64,000 bases of DNA from Dama dama (GCF_033118175.1 NC_083693.1:23032481-23096480); one strand, 5' to 3'; shown: positions 50,752 to 61,639, numbered from the stretch's first letter. The notes: generated by a model from the sequence alone, not told the origin. Numbers and translations are program-made.

Positions 50752-52744
50752 GTCGGTCTCCCTCACATCCTTCCTCTCCTTGGTTTCAATCTCTACCTGA
50801 TCGATAAGCAACCGCGCTGAGTTGAAGAGGACCAGCAGCCTATCCTGTGGCTTCTTTTTCCTCTGCTGCGGACACCCCTCCCTTGAAGCTGGATGGCACT
50901 TCGGTCTTTCCGAGCGCTCTCACATCTTTCTTCTCAGTGGCTCCCTCTGCGTCCTGTCCTTGAGTGGGACAGAGTGGCAGAACCTGGTGTAAGGTGGAAA
51001 GCGAGCCGCAGTGAGGCTAAGTGCTTTGTCCTCCTGCGATGAGCAAGGCGGCAGGCAGGAGTGCGGGGGGCCAGTCCCAGGTCTTCAGTGTTTCCCCGCT
51101 CAGCCCCCACCCTGCCAAGGGGGGGCATTTTCTAGCTTTAATTCTTCAGCCAGGGTGATGGCACCAGTCCTTACACAAACCATGTGATGCAACCCACAGT
51201 GACATCCATTCAATGGGTGCAACCAGTTTTTGCAAATCAAATAAAAGAGCGTAGATTATGTTGTTCAGTAAAACTTTGGATAAGAGTCTGCCACCTTTTT
51301 GACTTCCCAGTCTCTGGTTGTTGCTTGTCCAGGAGCAGATTTACATCCCTGTCGACATGGATTTTTGAACACTGTGAAGCGTCATCGGGGGCTTTCACTT
51401 GGGATTCAAGGAGTTTAGATTTTAGGGACAGATTGTTGAGACATGTCTTTCTTGCACATCTCATAATCCAAAGCAGGAATGCACCTCAGAGTTGGTAGGA
51501 CCTGCAATGTGTCTACAATATTTGACTAAAAAAAAAAAAATCAAAAAACAAAACCAACAAGACTGTGTATCTCTGCTTTGAAAGGCTAGAACTAAAACAA
51601 TCATTGCTACTAGCTGCTGGCAAAATGCTAACGTATGATTTTAAAGAAAGAGTGACATTTTAATACTTTGCTCTGTAAATTCGATAAATAAATGTATGGA
51701 CCTCAGAGCCTACAGGTGGAAGAGCCAGTGCCGGGGAAATAGGGGGCAGGAAGAGGCAGAAGCAAATATAATTCCAGGAGTAAATGTGACTTATAGCTGA
51801 GGACAAGGTCAGTCTTGAGAAGGCTGTCTCATGACCAGCAGAGTCATTAAGGGGTGGGGGAGCGTAGGACAAGTCAGGAAGCCGTGACCATGAGGAAGCG
51901 GAGGGTGCTGGGGAGATGCTTGTAGTCAGTGCTGCCCTGTGGGTTCACAGGAGGTTTCCACTGAATATCCAGACACACCATTTCAAGCGTAAATGATTAA
52001 TTAGTCAATTGACATTCATCATTGAGAAAAACCAATAAAACAGAAGCCAATCAATCCAGAAAGGTGCTTAATAAAAAATGAATACACTTTTAGCTTGGAG
52101 CACTCTTTGTAACTGATCCTGTTTGACTAGCTTTTCTTGCAGATGTCGAAGGGAGAATCACAGTCAAACGGTGCGTCTCCTTTTAAGGGTACAGTCAGTT
52201 CCACATGTGGTGTTTAGTCCATATGTTCGAGTTTTGTGGTCTGCAGAATCATACCTCTGAAATGGCAGTGGGAGTCCACAGGAAAGTGGGCTGACTTACA
52301 AACATTTATTTTGCAGAAACAATTTTCAACTGGCAATCTAAAAAATGAGTAACAGTGAAATCAATAACAGTGGTGAAACACTGATAGATGGCCTGTGTAT
52401 GTGAAGAAAAAGCAACAGTAGAAGAGGAGATGTAACTTGACTTGGGACCTGTAAAGGCGTAGGGACTGGGAATGTGGAAACGGAAGCAGGCACGCGTGTG
52501 TGAGTGAGCAAGCGAGTAAGCCTTGCAGGCCAGAGAAAGGGCATGTTCCTGGTACCTCCCTGGGACCACAAAGAGTCGGACACTGAATGAGTGACTTTCA
52601 CTTCTCTTCACCTCACTTTGAACTTCTTCAATCCCCTTTTCTCCCTTCAGCATTGAACTTCCCCACGTCTCCCAGGAAATTTGATTCCTCTTCATCCAAT
52701 CTGAATTATTAAACTTGGATTCACATAAATAGCACTAAAATATA
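50752..52744. other. Single-copy stretch, about 2 kb
   Basis: Repeat-poor. A TAAT- and CCAAT-rich patch ('aaatgattaattagtcaatt', 'aaccaataaaac') at 51985-52070 and a balanced-composition block at 51160-51520 look like possible conserved non-coding DNA. Frames reach 129 codons without a recognisable domain. No exon is supported. Confidence 0.4.
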
Positions 52745-52946
52745 CATGAAAGTGAAAGTGTTATTCTCTCAGTCATGTCTGACTCTTTGCAACCCCAACT
52801 ACACGGCCCATGGAATTCTCCAGGCCACAATACTGGAGTGGGGTAGCTGTTCCCTTCTCGAGGGGATCTTCCCAACCCAGGGATCTAACCCAGGTCTCCC
52901 GCATTGTAGGCAGATTATTTTACCAGCTGAGCCACCAGGGAAGCCT
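52745..52946 (-). mobile_element. Bov-tA SINE
   Basis: Minus-strand copy with the tail 'ctctcagtcatgtctgactc' and the head 'tgagccaccagggaagcc'. Flanking 'tatacatgaa' and 'tatacataag' may be its duplication. Confidence 0.92.
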
Positions 52947-52976
52947 CTATATACATAAGGATATATTAAAATACAT

Positions 52977-53197
52977 GGGCTTCCCAGGTGATGCTAGTGG
53001 TTAAGAACCCACCTGCCAATGCAGGAGACATAAGAAACGTGGGTTTGATCCCTGGGTAGGGAAGATCCCTTGGAGAAGAGCACGGCAACCCACTCTAGTA
53101 TTCTTGCCTGGCAAGTCCCATGGACGGAGGAGTCTGACAGATTATAGTCCATGGGGTCACATAGAGTTGGACACAACTAAAGCAACTTAGCACACAC
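52977..53197 (+). mobile_element. Bov-tA SINE
   Basis: Plus-strand copy, 'gggcttcccaggtgatgcta' to 'ggacacaactaaagcaactt'. The body carries the 12-bp extension 'gacataagaaacgtgg' seen in one Bov-tA subfamily. Confidence 0.92.
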
Positions 53198-53232
53198 ATA
53201 TTCAAATATATAAATATATATGTGCATGCATG

Positions 53233-53458
53233 GTAAGTCACTTCAGCTGTGTCTGACTCTTTGTGACCCCATGGACTGTAGTCTGCCAGGCTCCTCTGTC
53301 CATGGGATTCTCCATGGACAAGAGATACTGGACTGGGTTGCCATGCCCACCTCCAGGAGCTCTTCCCGAACTAGGGATTGAACCCACGTGTTTTATGTCT
53401 CCTGCATTGGCAGGCAGGTTTTTTTTTTTTTTTTCCACTAGTGCCACCTGGGAAGCCC
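53233..53458 (-). mobile_element. Bov-tA SINE
   Basis: Minus-strand copy, tail 'gtaagtcacttcagctgtgt', head 'ctagtgccacctgggaagcc', with an internal poly(T) near 53420. It is the third SINE in an alternating minus-plus-minus cluster. Confidence 0.92.
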
Positions 53459-53522
53459 AAATAAATATGTAAATAATTACAAATATATGAAACATACATG
53501 TGTATGTATATGCATTTACTCT

Positions 53523-53968
53523 CAGTTCAGTTCAGTCACTCAGTTGTGTCCGACTATATGCGACCCCATGGATCGTAGCACGCCAGGCCTCCCTGTCCAT
53601 CATCAGCTCCCAGAGTTCACCCAGACTCATGTGCATCGAGTCGGTGATGCCATCCAGCCATCTCATCCTCTGTCGTCCCCTTCTCCTCCTGCTCCCAATC
53701 CCTCCCAGCATCAGGGTCTTTTCCAGTGAGTCAACTCTTCGCATGAGGTGGCCAAAGTACTGGAGTTTTAGCTTTAACATCAGTCCTTCCAATGAACACC
53801 CAGGACTGATCTCCTTTAGGATGGACTGGTTGGATCTCCTTGCAGTCCAAGGGACTCTCAAGAGTCTTCTCTGACACCACAGTTCAAAAGCATCAATTCT
53901 TCGGCGCTCAGCTTTCTTCACAGTCCAACTGTCACATCCAAAAATGACTACTGGAAAAACCATAGTCT
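53523..53968 (-). mobile_element. BovB LINE 3' fragment, near-consensus, perfect target-site duplication
   Basis: 446 bp of minus-strand BovB with an exact 12-bp duplication, 'tgcatttactct', at 53511-53522 and 53969-53980. A 143-codon frame (53963-53532) of the ORF2 C-terminus stays open to its natural stop (FGCDSWTVKKAERRR, FGHLMRRVDSLEK, AYSRTQLSD). The reverse-transcriptase catalytic part is absent. It is a relatively young 5'-truncated insertion. Confidence 0.94.
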
Positions 53969-54279
53969 TGCATTTACTCTATAGACCCCCAAGCCCCTAC
54001 AACAGCCTCAGTCTCTTACTGAACGAGCAGTAGGGTGCTGTGGCCACAGAGGCACACGTCCTGCGACACCAGCCTCCTCCACCCTCAGTTGCATTTTCCT
54101 TCTCCGACTGACTCTAGGGCTCACTTCCCTTCCTGTGGCTATACTGAGCCCTCAAGGTGATGATGGAGCTGACCAGGGAAAGGCTGTGATCATGGTTGGA
54201 CTGAAGAGAGGGGTGGGGAGTGGTGGGGGTGGGAGTGTTGCATCTAAAGCCTTGGCAAGCAAAAATCAAGGGCTGGAAA

Positions 54280-54417
54280 TGTCCTTGGAAGTCCAGTGGT
54301 TAGGACTTTCACGGCACTTTCCCTGCAATGGGCCTGGGTTCAACCCCTGGTTGAGGAACTAGGTTGAAAGTAGTGTGGCCCCAAATCCCCCAACCAAAGA
54401 GCAAAACAATAAAAAAC
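54280..54417 (+). mobile_element. CHR-2-type SINE
   Basis: 'ttggaagtccagtggttagg', 'gggttcaacccctggttgag', 'gaactaggttgaaagtagtg' and an A-rich end. Confidence 0.85.
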
Positions 54418-54540
54418 ACACCAGGGGCTGCTTCGTAAGGGAAGCTCAGAAAGGAGCAGGCACACAGCCCACAGGCTGCCCTGGTTCCGGGGAGCAGAGC
54501 CTCCCACATGACACTCTCTCATTGTGCCTTACACCTTAGA

Positions 54541-54617
54541 GGAACTGGGGATGGGCCCTGGGAAGCTGCTGAGGGATGGGCCCTGCGGAACTGGGGATGG
54601 GCCCTGGGAAGCTGCCC
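54541..54617. repeat. Short tandem duplication, 46-bp period
   Basis: 'ggaactggggatgggccctg' and the nine bases after it recur 46 bp downstream (54541 and 54587). About 1.7 copies of a GC-rich unit. Confidence 0.85.
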
Positions 54618-54769
54618 CACTGACGGCCGGCGTTTGTCTCCCAGGAGACGAGCCAAGGAGAGGAATGTCTCCATTAAGGTTCTCCTGCCTTTGGCTCCAT
54701 GCTGCCTCCAGGCACCCACTTGGTTCCCCCTTCAGCTGAATCCCCAGGGCAGACCCAGTCACCTGTGCT

Positions 54770-54988
54770 CAGTCGTTAAGTGACGCTAAGTTGTGTTTAA
54801 CTCTGCCACCCCATGGACTGTAGACCACCAGGCTCCTCTGTCCATGGGATTTCCCAGGCAAGAATACTGGAGTGGGTTGCCATTTCTTTCTCCAGGGGAA
54901 TCTTCCTGATCCAGGGATCAGAACTCGAGTCTTCTGCATCTCCAGCATTGCAGGCTGACTCTTTACCACTGTGCCGCCAGGGAAGCTG
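54770..54988 (-). mobile_element. Bov-tA SINE
   Basis: Minus-strand copy, 'gctcagtcgttaagtgacgc' to 'gtgccgccagggaagctgg', with an insertion in the tail region ('gacgctaagttgtgtttaac'). Confidence 0.92.
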
Positions 54989-55589
54989 GATCGTCAACAA
55001 ATTAAGTAAATTAATAAAATTTATCAAATTAATAAGTTAATTTGTAATTAATCAGTAGTTTTTTCTTGCGTGAAGTCCTTCTAGTTTGAAAGTTGTTTGC
55101 CTCAACTTTCTCATTGGTAGTTGAGGAAACTGCTTCTCCAGGAGGATAAGTGTCTTTTAAAAATACAACCATTTAGGGAGGACAGTCTTTTATATTCGTA
55201 CATGAAATCATGTAAAAACACACTCTGGGACCTCATTTTCTCTGCTGCATGGGATTTGGTAAGAGACGGTAAAGTGGCTCATGTTTGCCTGCCTGACTTC
55301 CTTTCCTTTTCTCTTTCTTGGGTAATGGTACCCAGATTTCCTTGGGGGAATTGCCTCCCCCCTCCCCACCAGTGTGTGTTGGCTCTTTAAGGCTGTCAAT
55401 CAAAGTGCCCAAACCAATCCAGGACAAGGGGTGGGCACATGATCCGGGCTGGGCAGTCAGACTCTGTTGTTGGGAACCCTGACTCCTGAGTAGGAGTGAC
55501 ACAGGGAGAATGTCTGGGCTCCGTATTTATCTCAGCAGCGTGGCCCCCGTGGGCTGTCAGCCAGCTTCAGCTCTCCAGACCCTTCATTG
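54989..55589. other. Single-copy non-coding stretch
   Basis: No recognised repeat or exon. Confidence 0.4.
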
Positions 55590-55950
55590 TTCTTGTTCAG
55601 TCGCTCAGTCGTGTCCGACTCTTTGCGACCCCATGGACTGCAGCACGCCAGGCTTCCTGTCCTTCACTGTCTCCTGGAGCTTGCTCAGACTCATGTCCAT
55701 TGAGTCAGTGATGCCATCCAACCATCTCATCCTCTGTCGTCCCCTTCTCCTTCTGCCTTCAATCTTCCACAGCATCAGGGTCTTTTCCAGTGAATTGTCT
55801 CTTCGCATCAGGTGGCCAAAGTACTGGAACTTCAGCTACAGCATCGGTCCTTCCCATGAGTACTCAGGGTTGATTTCCTTTAGGATGGACTGCTTTGATC
55901 TGCCTGCAGTCCAAAGGACTCAACACAGTCTTCTCCAACACCACAGTTAG
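55590..55950 (-). mobile_element. BovB LINE 3' fragment
   Basis: Minus-strand BovB, 'gttcagtcgctcagtcgtgt' to 'gtcttctccaacaccacagt'. It is 5' truncated at about 360 bp; its encoded ORF2 tail contains small deletions. Confidence 0.92.
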
Positions 55951-56029
55951 AAATATTCACCTTGCAGTGATCAGTGGAGCAGCTTTACGTTCCATCTTGC
56001 AAACCATCCTGTATCTTTCCAGCAGAGTC

Positions 56030-56148
56030 TCATTGATTTTGCTGTTCCGTGCGGTTTGCAGGATCTTAGTTCCCAGATCAGGGATCAAACTTGCGCCCTC
56101 TGCAGTGCAAGTGTGGAGTCTTAAACACTAGACCACCAGGAAAGGCCT
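56030..56148 (-). mobile_element. CHR-2-type SINE
   Basis: 'ttgctgttccgtgcggtttg', 'cccagatcagggatcaaact' and 'ctagaccaccaggaaaggcc'. Short tail. Confidence 0.82.
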
Positions 56149-56161
56149 CTCCCATTTTGTT

Positions 56162-56196
56162 TACACTTGATCTTAGCCAAAAGGCTGAGAAGCGAT
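56162..56196 (-). pseudogene. RNU2: U2 snRNA 5' fragment, retroposed
   Basis: The minus strand reproduces U2 snRNA nucleotides 1-35, with one substitution at position 11 (G to A), and then stops. The U2 branch-site recognition stem I region is included, but the Sm site and the remaining stem-loops are absent, so it cannot be functional. It is flanked by exact 12-13-bp copies of 'cccattttgttta' (56151-56163 and 56197-56209; one base is shared with the insert). The first-strand nick would read CTTTTT/AAAC, matching the L1 endonuclease preference. There is no A tail. Confidence 0.9.
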
Positions 56197-56209
56197 CCCA
56201 TTTTGTTTA

Positions 56210-57237
56210 AAAAGATGTTTTTTCTTACTTGCACCAAATACTGTAACTGGTAAAGCAGTTGTCCTAAGTGATAGGCTTTTAAAGTGAAATTGTTGTTTTT
56301 GTTGTACGTCATCACAGTGTTTAAAAACAAGATGGCTTAGCATGAAGATAGCCAGATTCGTGGTTTTTGTCACATATCCACGCTAGGTTGTCCCGAATTC
56401 TCTTGCATTGACTGTCTCTAAAGACAATGCCCCATCTGAGATACTGGGCTCTTTTGGCTAACATGGAGCCCCTGATGCAAGAAAAGTACCCAAGTTAATT
56501 TTCTTAACGTCTACCTTTGACTTTCTCAGATTGAAAAGCCATTCCCTGCCATTCCCTGGCTGCATTCACATTGTAGCTTTTATTTTGTTTGCTTCCACCC
56601 TTTCTGGTCAGTTTAGTGAGGTAAATCCATCACTTATGGCTGAAAGCCCTCATTCACTTTCTCAGAAAGCTTGGAAGGAGAGGAGAGAAGGACGAATCCA
56701 GGAACAGCTGGTGACAGATATTAGACCTCTGATCGGCACAGCTGCGACACTGTTCCCAGTAAATACAAATGTGCCCGAGCGGTCCAGACACAGCAGAGTC
56801 TGAGCCTGACCTGCCGGCAGGGGATTAATGACTGGGAATGTAGTCTGGGTCTGGCTGTGTAAGTCAACGCTCCTAGCCCGCAATCCGGGATGGTCTTGTT
56901 GGTTGCTTGTTACTGTCAGTACTCCTGAGAATGCACAGGGGCGTCTGCCCAGAATAACACTGGGTTCCGGAAGCAAGGAAGCTGGAACGGGAACTTCACC
57001 TGCCCCGACTGCAGCATAGAGGTGTTCTCAGAATCCACCTTGACTCCTTTCTCCGCTTCCTCTTTAACACATGAGGGATCTGCTAAGGTTAAGGCTTGGC
57101 TTTAGTTGCAGGGGGTCTGTGTATCCCGGGGACCCCAGGCCACTACCTGGGAGGGATCGGACAGGAGATGGAGTGCCAGGCGGTGGGATGGACGGGGAGG
57201 CTGGGACTGACATACACTATTGATGTGTGTGCTGTGT
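56210..57237. other. Single-copy stretch, about 1 kb
   Basis: No repeat recognised. Overlapping frames of 90 and 104 codons (56531-56803 plus, 56662-56976 minus) lack domains and cannot both be real. Balanced composition leaves room for conserved non-coding sequence. Confidence 0.4.
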
Positions 57238-57446
57238 TGCGCTGAATCACTTCAGTCACGTCTGACTCTTTGCGACCCCATGGACTGTAGCCCGCCAGGT
57301 TCCTCTGTCCAAGGAATTTTCCAGGCAAGCATACCGAGTAGGTTAACATTTCCTTCTCCAGGGGATCTTCCCAGCCCAGGGATTGAACCCACCTCTCTTG
57401 CATTGGCAGAAGGGTTCTTTACCACTAGTGCCGCCTGGGAAGTCCT
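57238..57446 (-). mobile_element. Bov-tA SINE
   Basis: Minus-strand copy, 'ctgaatcacttcagtcacgt' to 'tagtgccgcctgggaagtcc'. Confidence 0.93.
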
Positions 57447-57642
57447 GTACATGTTGATACTATGTATAAAATAGGTAACTAACAAGAACCCCTGTACACA
57501 CAAAGAATTGTACACAGTGTTCTCTGGTGACCTAGATGGGAAGGAAACCCAAGGAAGAAGGGTCATGTGTACACGTGGCTGACTCACTTTGCTCTACAGC
57601 AGAAACTAACACTTGTACTCCAATTTAAAAAAAAAAAAAAGC
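57447..57642 (+). mobile_element. L1 3' UTR fragment with A tail
   Basis: 'actatgtataaaataggtaa', 'gacctagatgggaaggaaac' and 'ctgactcactttgctctaca', then 'gcagaaactaacac' and a run of A. Degraded but in order. Confidence 0.72.
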
Positions 57643-58656
57643 AAGAAAGTGGAGTGCTAAGATGAGTTGCCAGAGAAGGAGTCCGTGTAGGGAGTGGCAT
57701 CTGGGCACCTGTTGAATTCAGGTCTGCCAAGGAAGATGATAAAAGGTATTCCACAAAGAGATGAATGCCAACTAGTTTTATGGTGGTTACTTAGCTGTGC
57801 TAGCTCACTTTGTTCTACATAATTTTCTACATCCCTCACAAGGTTATTAGAATTTCAAAAATGGAGTTCTTAGAGTGAATTTTCTCAGTGTCTTCCAGCA
57901 TGGTGATGGACATGTAGAATATGCTAGATCAAGCTGTGTGCATGGGCTGGTGAAATGTCCTTCCATCTGCTCACCGCTGACCTTAACGTTGACCTGTTGG
58001 GGCCAAGCTGTAGCCCAGGAACATGGCTAATTAATTGCTTTTCACTCCAACAGCTCCTATAAAGTGGACTGGGACTGTCTATTACAAACCCCATTTAGAG
58101 TCCTGCTTCTTTTCTCCTTCACTTGCCAAGTAGTTGTCAGGCACTGCTGACTCCAAGGCAATTTCTGGCCGTAAGTCACTGGCCTGGTCTGGAAGTGGTT
58201 TCCAGTGAGCCAGTCACCGGAAATGTGATTTTGAATTAAAAGTTTGCATGTTGCTTGGAAGGAGCGTGGGAGTCATGGTCCTTAGAGGCAGAGGAGGAGA
58301 TGGTGGAGGGTGGCTTCTGGGGGTCATTAGGTGGGGTGTAAAGTGGAAATCTTCCCAGTGAGGTGGAAGGGCAGAGATAAGCATATAAATATCTCACTCT
58401 GATGCTTTGAGCTCACATCTGAGTCCAAGCTGCAACCCGGAGTTCTGATTCCTGGCACGATCTAGCAGGTGGTGGGCTTTTTAAGTGTTGGTGTGTTCGA
58501 TTGGGAAGAAGGGAACAGACCCAGACGGCCACTCTGGAGGGCTGTGGGCTGGAGGGCGGACCCAAGCCCTCTGGTTTGAGGGCTTGGCACTGAGGTGCAA
58601 TGCAGGGGTTTCACTGATTAGAGATTCATTTCTTAAGTATTGACTTCTCTGAAAAG
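57643..58656. other. Single-copy stretch, about 1 kb
   Basis: No recognised repeat. 'atggctaattaattgctttt' at about 58023 is a homeodomain-type site in an otherwise balanced sequence. No exon supported. Confidence 0.4.
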
Positions 58657-58670
58657 CATCTGCTGAGGAG

Positions 58671-58869
58671 TTGCTTAGTCAGCAAGTCATGTCCAATTCT
58701 CTTGTGACCCTATAGCCCGCCAGGCTCCTCTGTCCACGGGATATCCCAGGCAAGAATAGGGGAGGGGGTTGGCATTTCCTTCTCCAAGGGATCTTCCAGA
58801 CCCAGGGATGGAGCTTGCATCTCCTGCTTTGGGAGTCAGTTTCTTTACCACTGGACCACCTGGGAAGCC
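58671..58869 (-). mobile_element. Bov-tA SINE with target-site duplication
   Basis: Minus-strand copy bracketed by 'catctgctgaggag' (58657-58670) and 'catctactgaggag' (58870-58883), 13 of 14 identical. Confidence 0.94.
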
Positions 58870-58883
58870 CATCTACTGAGGAG

Positions 58884-59344
58884 ATGGAAGGATAAAGCTG
58901 TGAGCAGTGTCTCACATGTGAAAGCGAATTAACGGATCGTGTTTATCCCTTAGTGAGACAGGGAGATGGACTCAAAGCAGCAAGGATGGGAAGTGGAGGG
59001 AACACAGAGAAATGGAAATTTTATTAAGGATCATGATGTGCCAAGAATAATGCCCACATACCTCATTTAATCCTCACATCTGTGTGAAAGAGCTTCTTTG
59101 GATCTCAGAGGCAGAGGATTGAGTTAGACACCTCATGGGTGGTCAGCACAATGTCCCTTTCTTGTTTCCCTTATCTTTATACCTTTTTATCTTATTCTCT
59201 ATGTCCATTTCCTGATCTTTGTAATGACAGTCAGTCTCATAAGTTTAATGTATGTCCTTTTATTTGTATTTGTATGTGTGTTCTCATTTTAAACTTACAT
59301 AAACGGTGTAGTAGATATCCCATTTCATTCTTTTTTTTTTTTTC
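58884..59344. other. Non-coding stretch with MIR-like segment
   Basis: 'cctcatttaatcctcacatc' near 59062 is the antisense MIR 3' motif. The remainder is unclassified. Confidence 0.4.
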
Positions 59345-59835
59345 ACTCACCTTGGCTTTAAAACCGTTTTCCTATGGAAAAATTTGGAGATTTTTCAAAA
59401 GTAGAGTAGTGTCATGAGCTCTGGTGTACCCGTCACTCAAAGTCAAATGTAAACCCGAGGCCAATTTTGTTTCAGTTACACCCCACCCATTCCTATTCTT
59501 CATAGATCACTCTGAAACAGCATCATACTATTTCATCAATGGATATTTTCCTATGAACCTCTAAGATAGAATCATTATAATACATAATCATTATAGCATA
59601 TTATCATACCTAAAAATTATAAATAATCATTTATATCATCAACATTTGATCAGTGTTCAAATTTTCCCTATTTTCGCATATTTTTAGTTTGAATCAAGAT
59701 TCAAATAAGATTTATAGACTGTGATTGGTTGATGTTTCTCGTCTCTTTTAATGTGTAGGTCTACCACTCCTAAAAATTTATTTATTGAAGATTAGATCAT
59801 TTATCTTCGAGGAGTTTTTCATGGTCTGGATTTTG
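59345..59835 (-). mobile_element. L1M 3' UTR relic
   Basis: Antisense L1M (L1MC-like) order: 'caaaagtagagtagtgtcat', 'ggccaattttgtttcagtta', 'agattcaaataagatttata' and 'gtctcttttaatgtgtaggt'. Confidence 0.6.
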
Positions 59836-59867
59836 CTAACTGTATCCTCGTGGTGTTGTTTAGTAAG

Positions 59868-60172
59868 TTTTTTAAAAAAATTAGTCTATGTTTGACTGGG
59901 CTGGGCCTTGGTTGCCGCTCGTGGACTTCCGTTGGGTGAGCAGGGCCGTCTCCTCCCCTGGAGCTCAGGCAGCTCACTGCCGCGGCTTCCCTTGCTGTGG
60001 AGCGCAGGCCAGGCGCGCGGGTTTCAGCAGCTGCTGCCCGTGGGCTTGGCGGATGTGGTGCACTGGCTTAGTCGCCCTGAGGCACGTGGCATCTTCCTGG
60101 ACCAGGGATCGGACTGGCGTTCCGTGCACTGAAAGGTGGATTCTTAACCACGGGACCACCAGAGAAGCCCTG
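59868..60172 (-). mobile_element. CHR-1 SINE, full length
   Basis: 'gactgggctgggccttggtt', 'cactgccgcggcttcccttg', 'gaccagggatcggactggcg' and the end 'gaccaccagagaagccct'. It keeps unusually many CpG sites for a CHR copy. Confidence 0.9.
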
Positions 60173-60334
60173 TGGTATTTTTAAATATATGTTCCTCTGC
60201 CCTGTATATTTCTTGTAAATTGGTCGTGAGATCTAGAAATGTGATCAGATTCAGGTTAAATCTTTTTGCAAGAAACACTTCTTAGCTGAAGTTATGGACT
60301 TTAACCAGGAGGCACCTAGTATCCGGTTGTTTTT

Positions 60335-60404
60335 TTAATTTTTTATTGAAATACAGCTGGTTTACAATGTTGTGTTAGTTTCAGGTGTATAGCAAAGCGA
60401 TTCA
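60335..60404 (-). mobile_element. L1 3' end
   Basis: 'tattgaaatacagctggttt', 'acaatgttgtgttagtttca' and 'agcaaagcgattcag' are the antisense L1 terminus. It ends in a GT microsatellite. Confidence 0.72.
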
Positions 60405-60430
60405 GTGTGTGTGTGTGTGTGTGTGTGTGT
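60405..60430. repeat. (GT)13 microsatellite
   Basis: Thirteen uninterrupted GT units at the L1 edge. Likely polymorphic. Confidence 0.95.
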
Positions 60431-60504
60431 ATACTTGGCTATTTCTTTTTGTGATATTAGCAGTGATAACAATCAGTGAGTTCATTAGAGGGTTTTCAAA
60501 TGAT

Positions 60505-60666
60505 AATCTTTCTTAAAATTTTTTAGTTTATTTGGCTGTGTAGATCTTAGTTGCAGCACTCAGGATCTTAATTTCAGCATGCGGGATCTAGTTTCCTGAC
60601 CAGGGATCGAATGTGGGGCCCCCTGCATTGGGAGTACAGTGTCTTAGCCACTTACCAGCGGAGTCC
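60505..60666 (-). mobile_element. CHR-2-type SINE with target-site duplication
   Basis: 'gtttatttggctgtgtagat', 'gaccagggatcgaatgtggg' and 'cttagccacttaccagcgga'. The 10-bp 'ttcaaatgat' lies at 60495-60504 and 60667-60676. Confidence 0.88.
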
Positions 60667-60974
60667 TTCAAATGATGATAATTTAATTCTATCATTCCTT
60701 CTTCATTTATTAGTTAAAATATTTCTATAAAGAAAATTTTAATTACTTTCACATAGAGATTGTATAGGAAAGACAAGATAAATACTTGATTTTTATTAAT
60801 TTCCAAAATGATGAGTTTCTCTAAAGATAAATCAATAAAGTTTTAAAAATAAGATTTTTACTCATGAATTTCATTGATTAATTCAGTTGTTTGCTGCTAT
60901 CCATCTAGGTTCTTAAATCGCCCTATCTTTGGCAAATGGGAGCCTCTACCAGTTGTTGTGTTTTTTTTTTTTTT

Positions 60975-60999
60975 AGTCCTTTTTGACTGAAAAAGGACT
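60975..60999. repeat. Perfect 10-bp inverted repeat
   Basis: 'agtccttttt', a 5-nt loop 'gactg', then 'aaaaaggact'. It follows a poly(T) run. A stem of this size is expected by chance now and then; no role is inferred. Confidence 0.8.
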
Positions 61000-61010
61000 C
61001 ACCTCATCAC

Positions 61011-61222
61011 TTTCTCTTTTTAAAAAAATCTTTATTTATTTGCTCTGTCGGGTCTTAGTTGCGTCCTGTAGGGTCTTTCTGGGTGGCGTATGTACTCTCT
61101 AGTTGCAGCACACAGCCTTAGTTACCCTGTGCCCCGTGGGATCTTAGTTCCCTGACAGGATCGAACGCACGCCCCCTGCAGAGCAAGGCAGATTATCAAC
61201 CGCTGGACCCCAGAGAAGTCCC
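61011..61222 (-). mobile_element. CHR-2-type SINE
   Basis: 'tatttgctctgtcgggtctt', 'gcacacagccttagttaccc', 'cctgacaggatcgaacgcac' and the end 'ggaccccagagaagtcc'. Flanks 'cacctcatcact' and 'cacctcattact' are the duplication. Confidence 0.88.
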
Positions 61223-61587
61223 CACCTCATTACTCTTTGATAGCTTTCTTGCTGCTAGTAGAATCAGATGGTCCTGGCTCAGATTATAAATTTATTGCCT
61301 TAGATGTGGAGTCAGCCATTTCTTCAGGGAGGCCTGGTTCTGATTAGTGGGAGACCACATTTAGATGCCACAGCCTGGGTACTAGGAGTGCTAAGTTTTT
61401 GCACTTTATCCATATTGCCATGTACACATTCCTCCAGTCAGCTTCTTCTGATTTCTGTGCCACAGTCCACCATGCGCAGTTTCACTCTGTGTGAACCTGC
61501 TTCTCCAACGACGGAGACCAAGATGCTACCAGCTCCCTGCTGCCACAGACAACACAAGGAGTCCTCTTATGCATCTGCATGAGAATC

Positions 61588-61632
61588 TTTTTTTAAAAAT
61601 ATTTATTTTTGGTGGCGTTGGGTCTTAGATTT
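61588..61632 (-). mobile_element. CHR SINE tail fragment
   Basis: Only 'tttatttttggtggcgttgg' followed by 'gtcttag' remains of a minus-strand CHR. Confidence 0.55.
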
Positions 61633-61639
61633 GAGTGAG

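Noticed and set aside
56162..56196. Functional U2 snRNA gene
   Set aside because: Only the first 35 nucleotides are present, without promoter elements, Sm site or 3' box.
60975..60999. Rho-independent-like terminator (hairpin next to a T run)
   Set aside because: The T run precedes the stem on the plus strand and this is mammalian DNA. Nothing suggests a terminator role.
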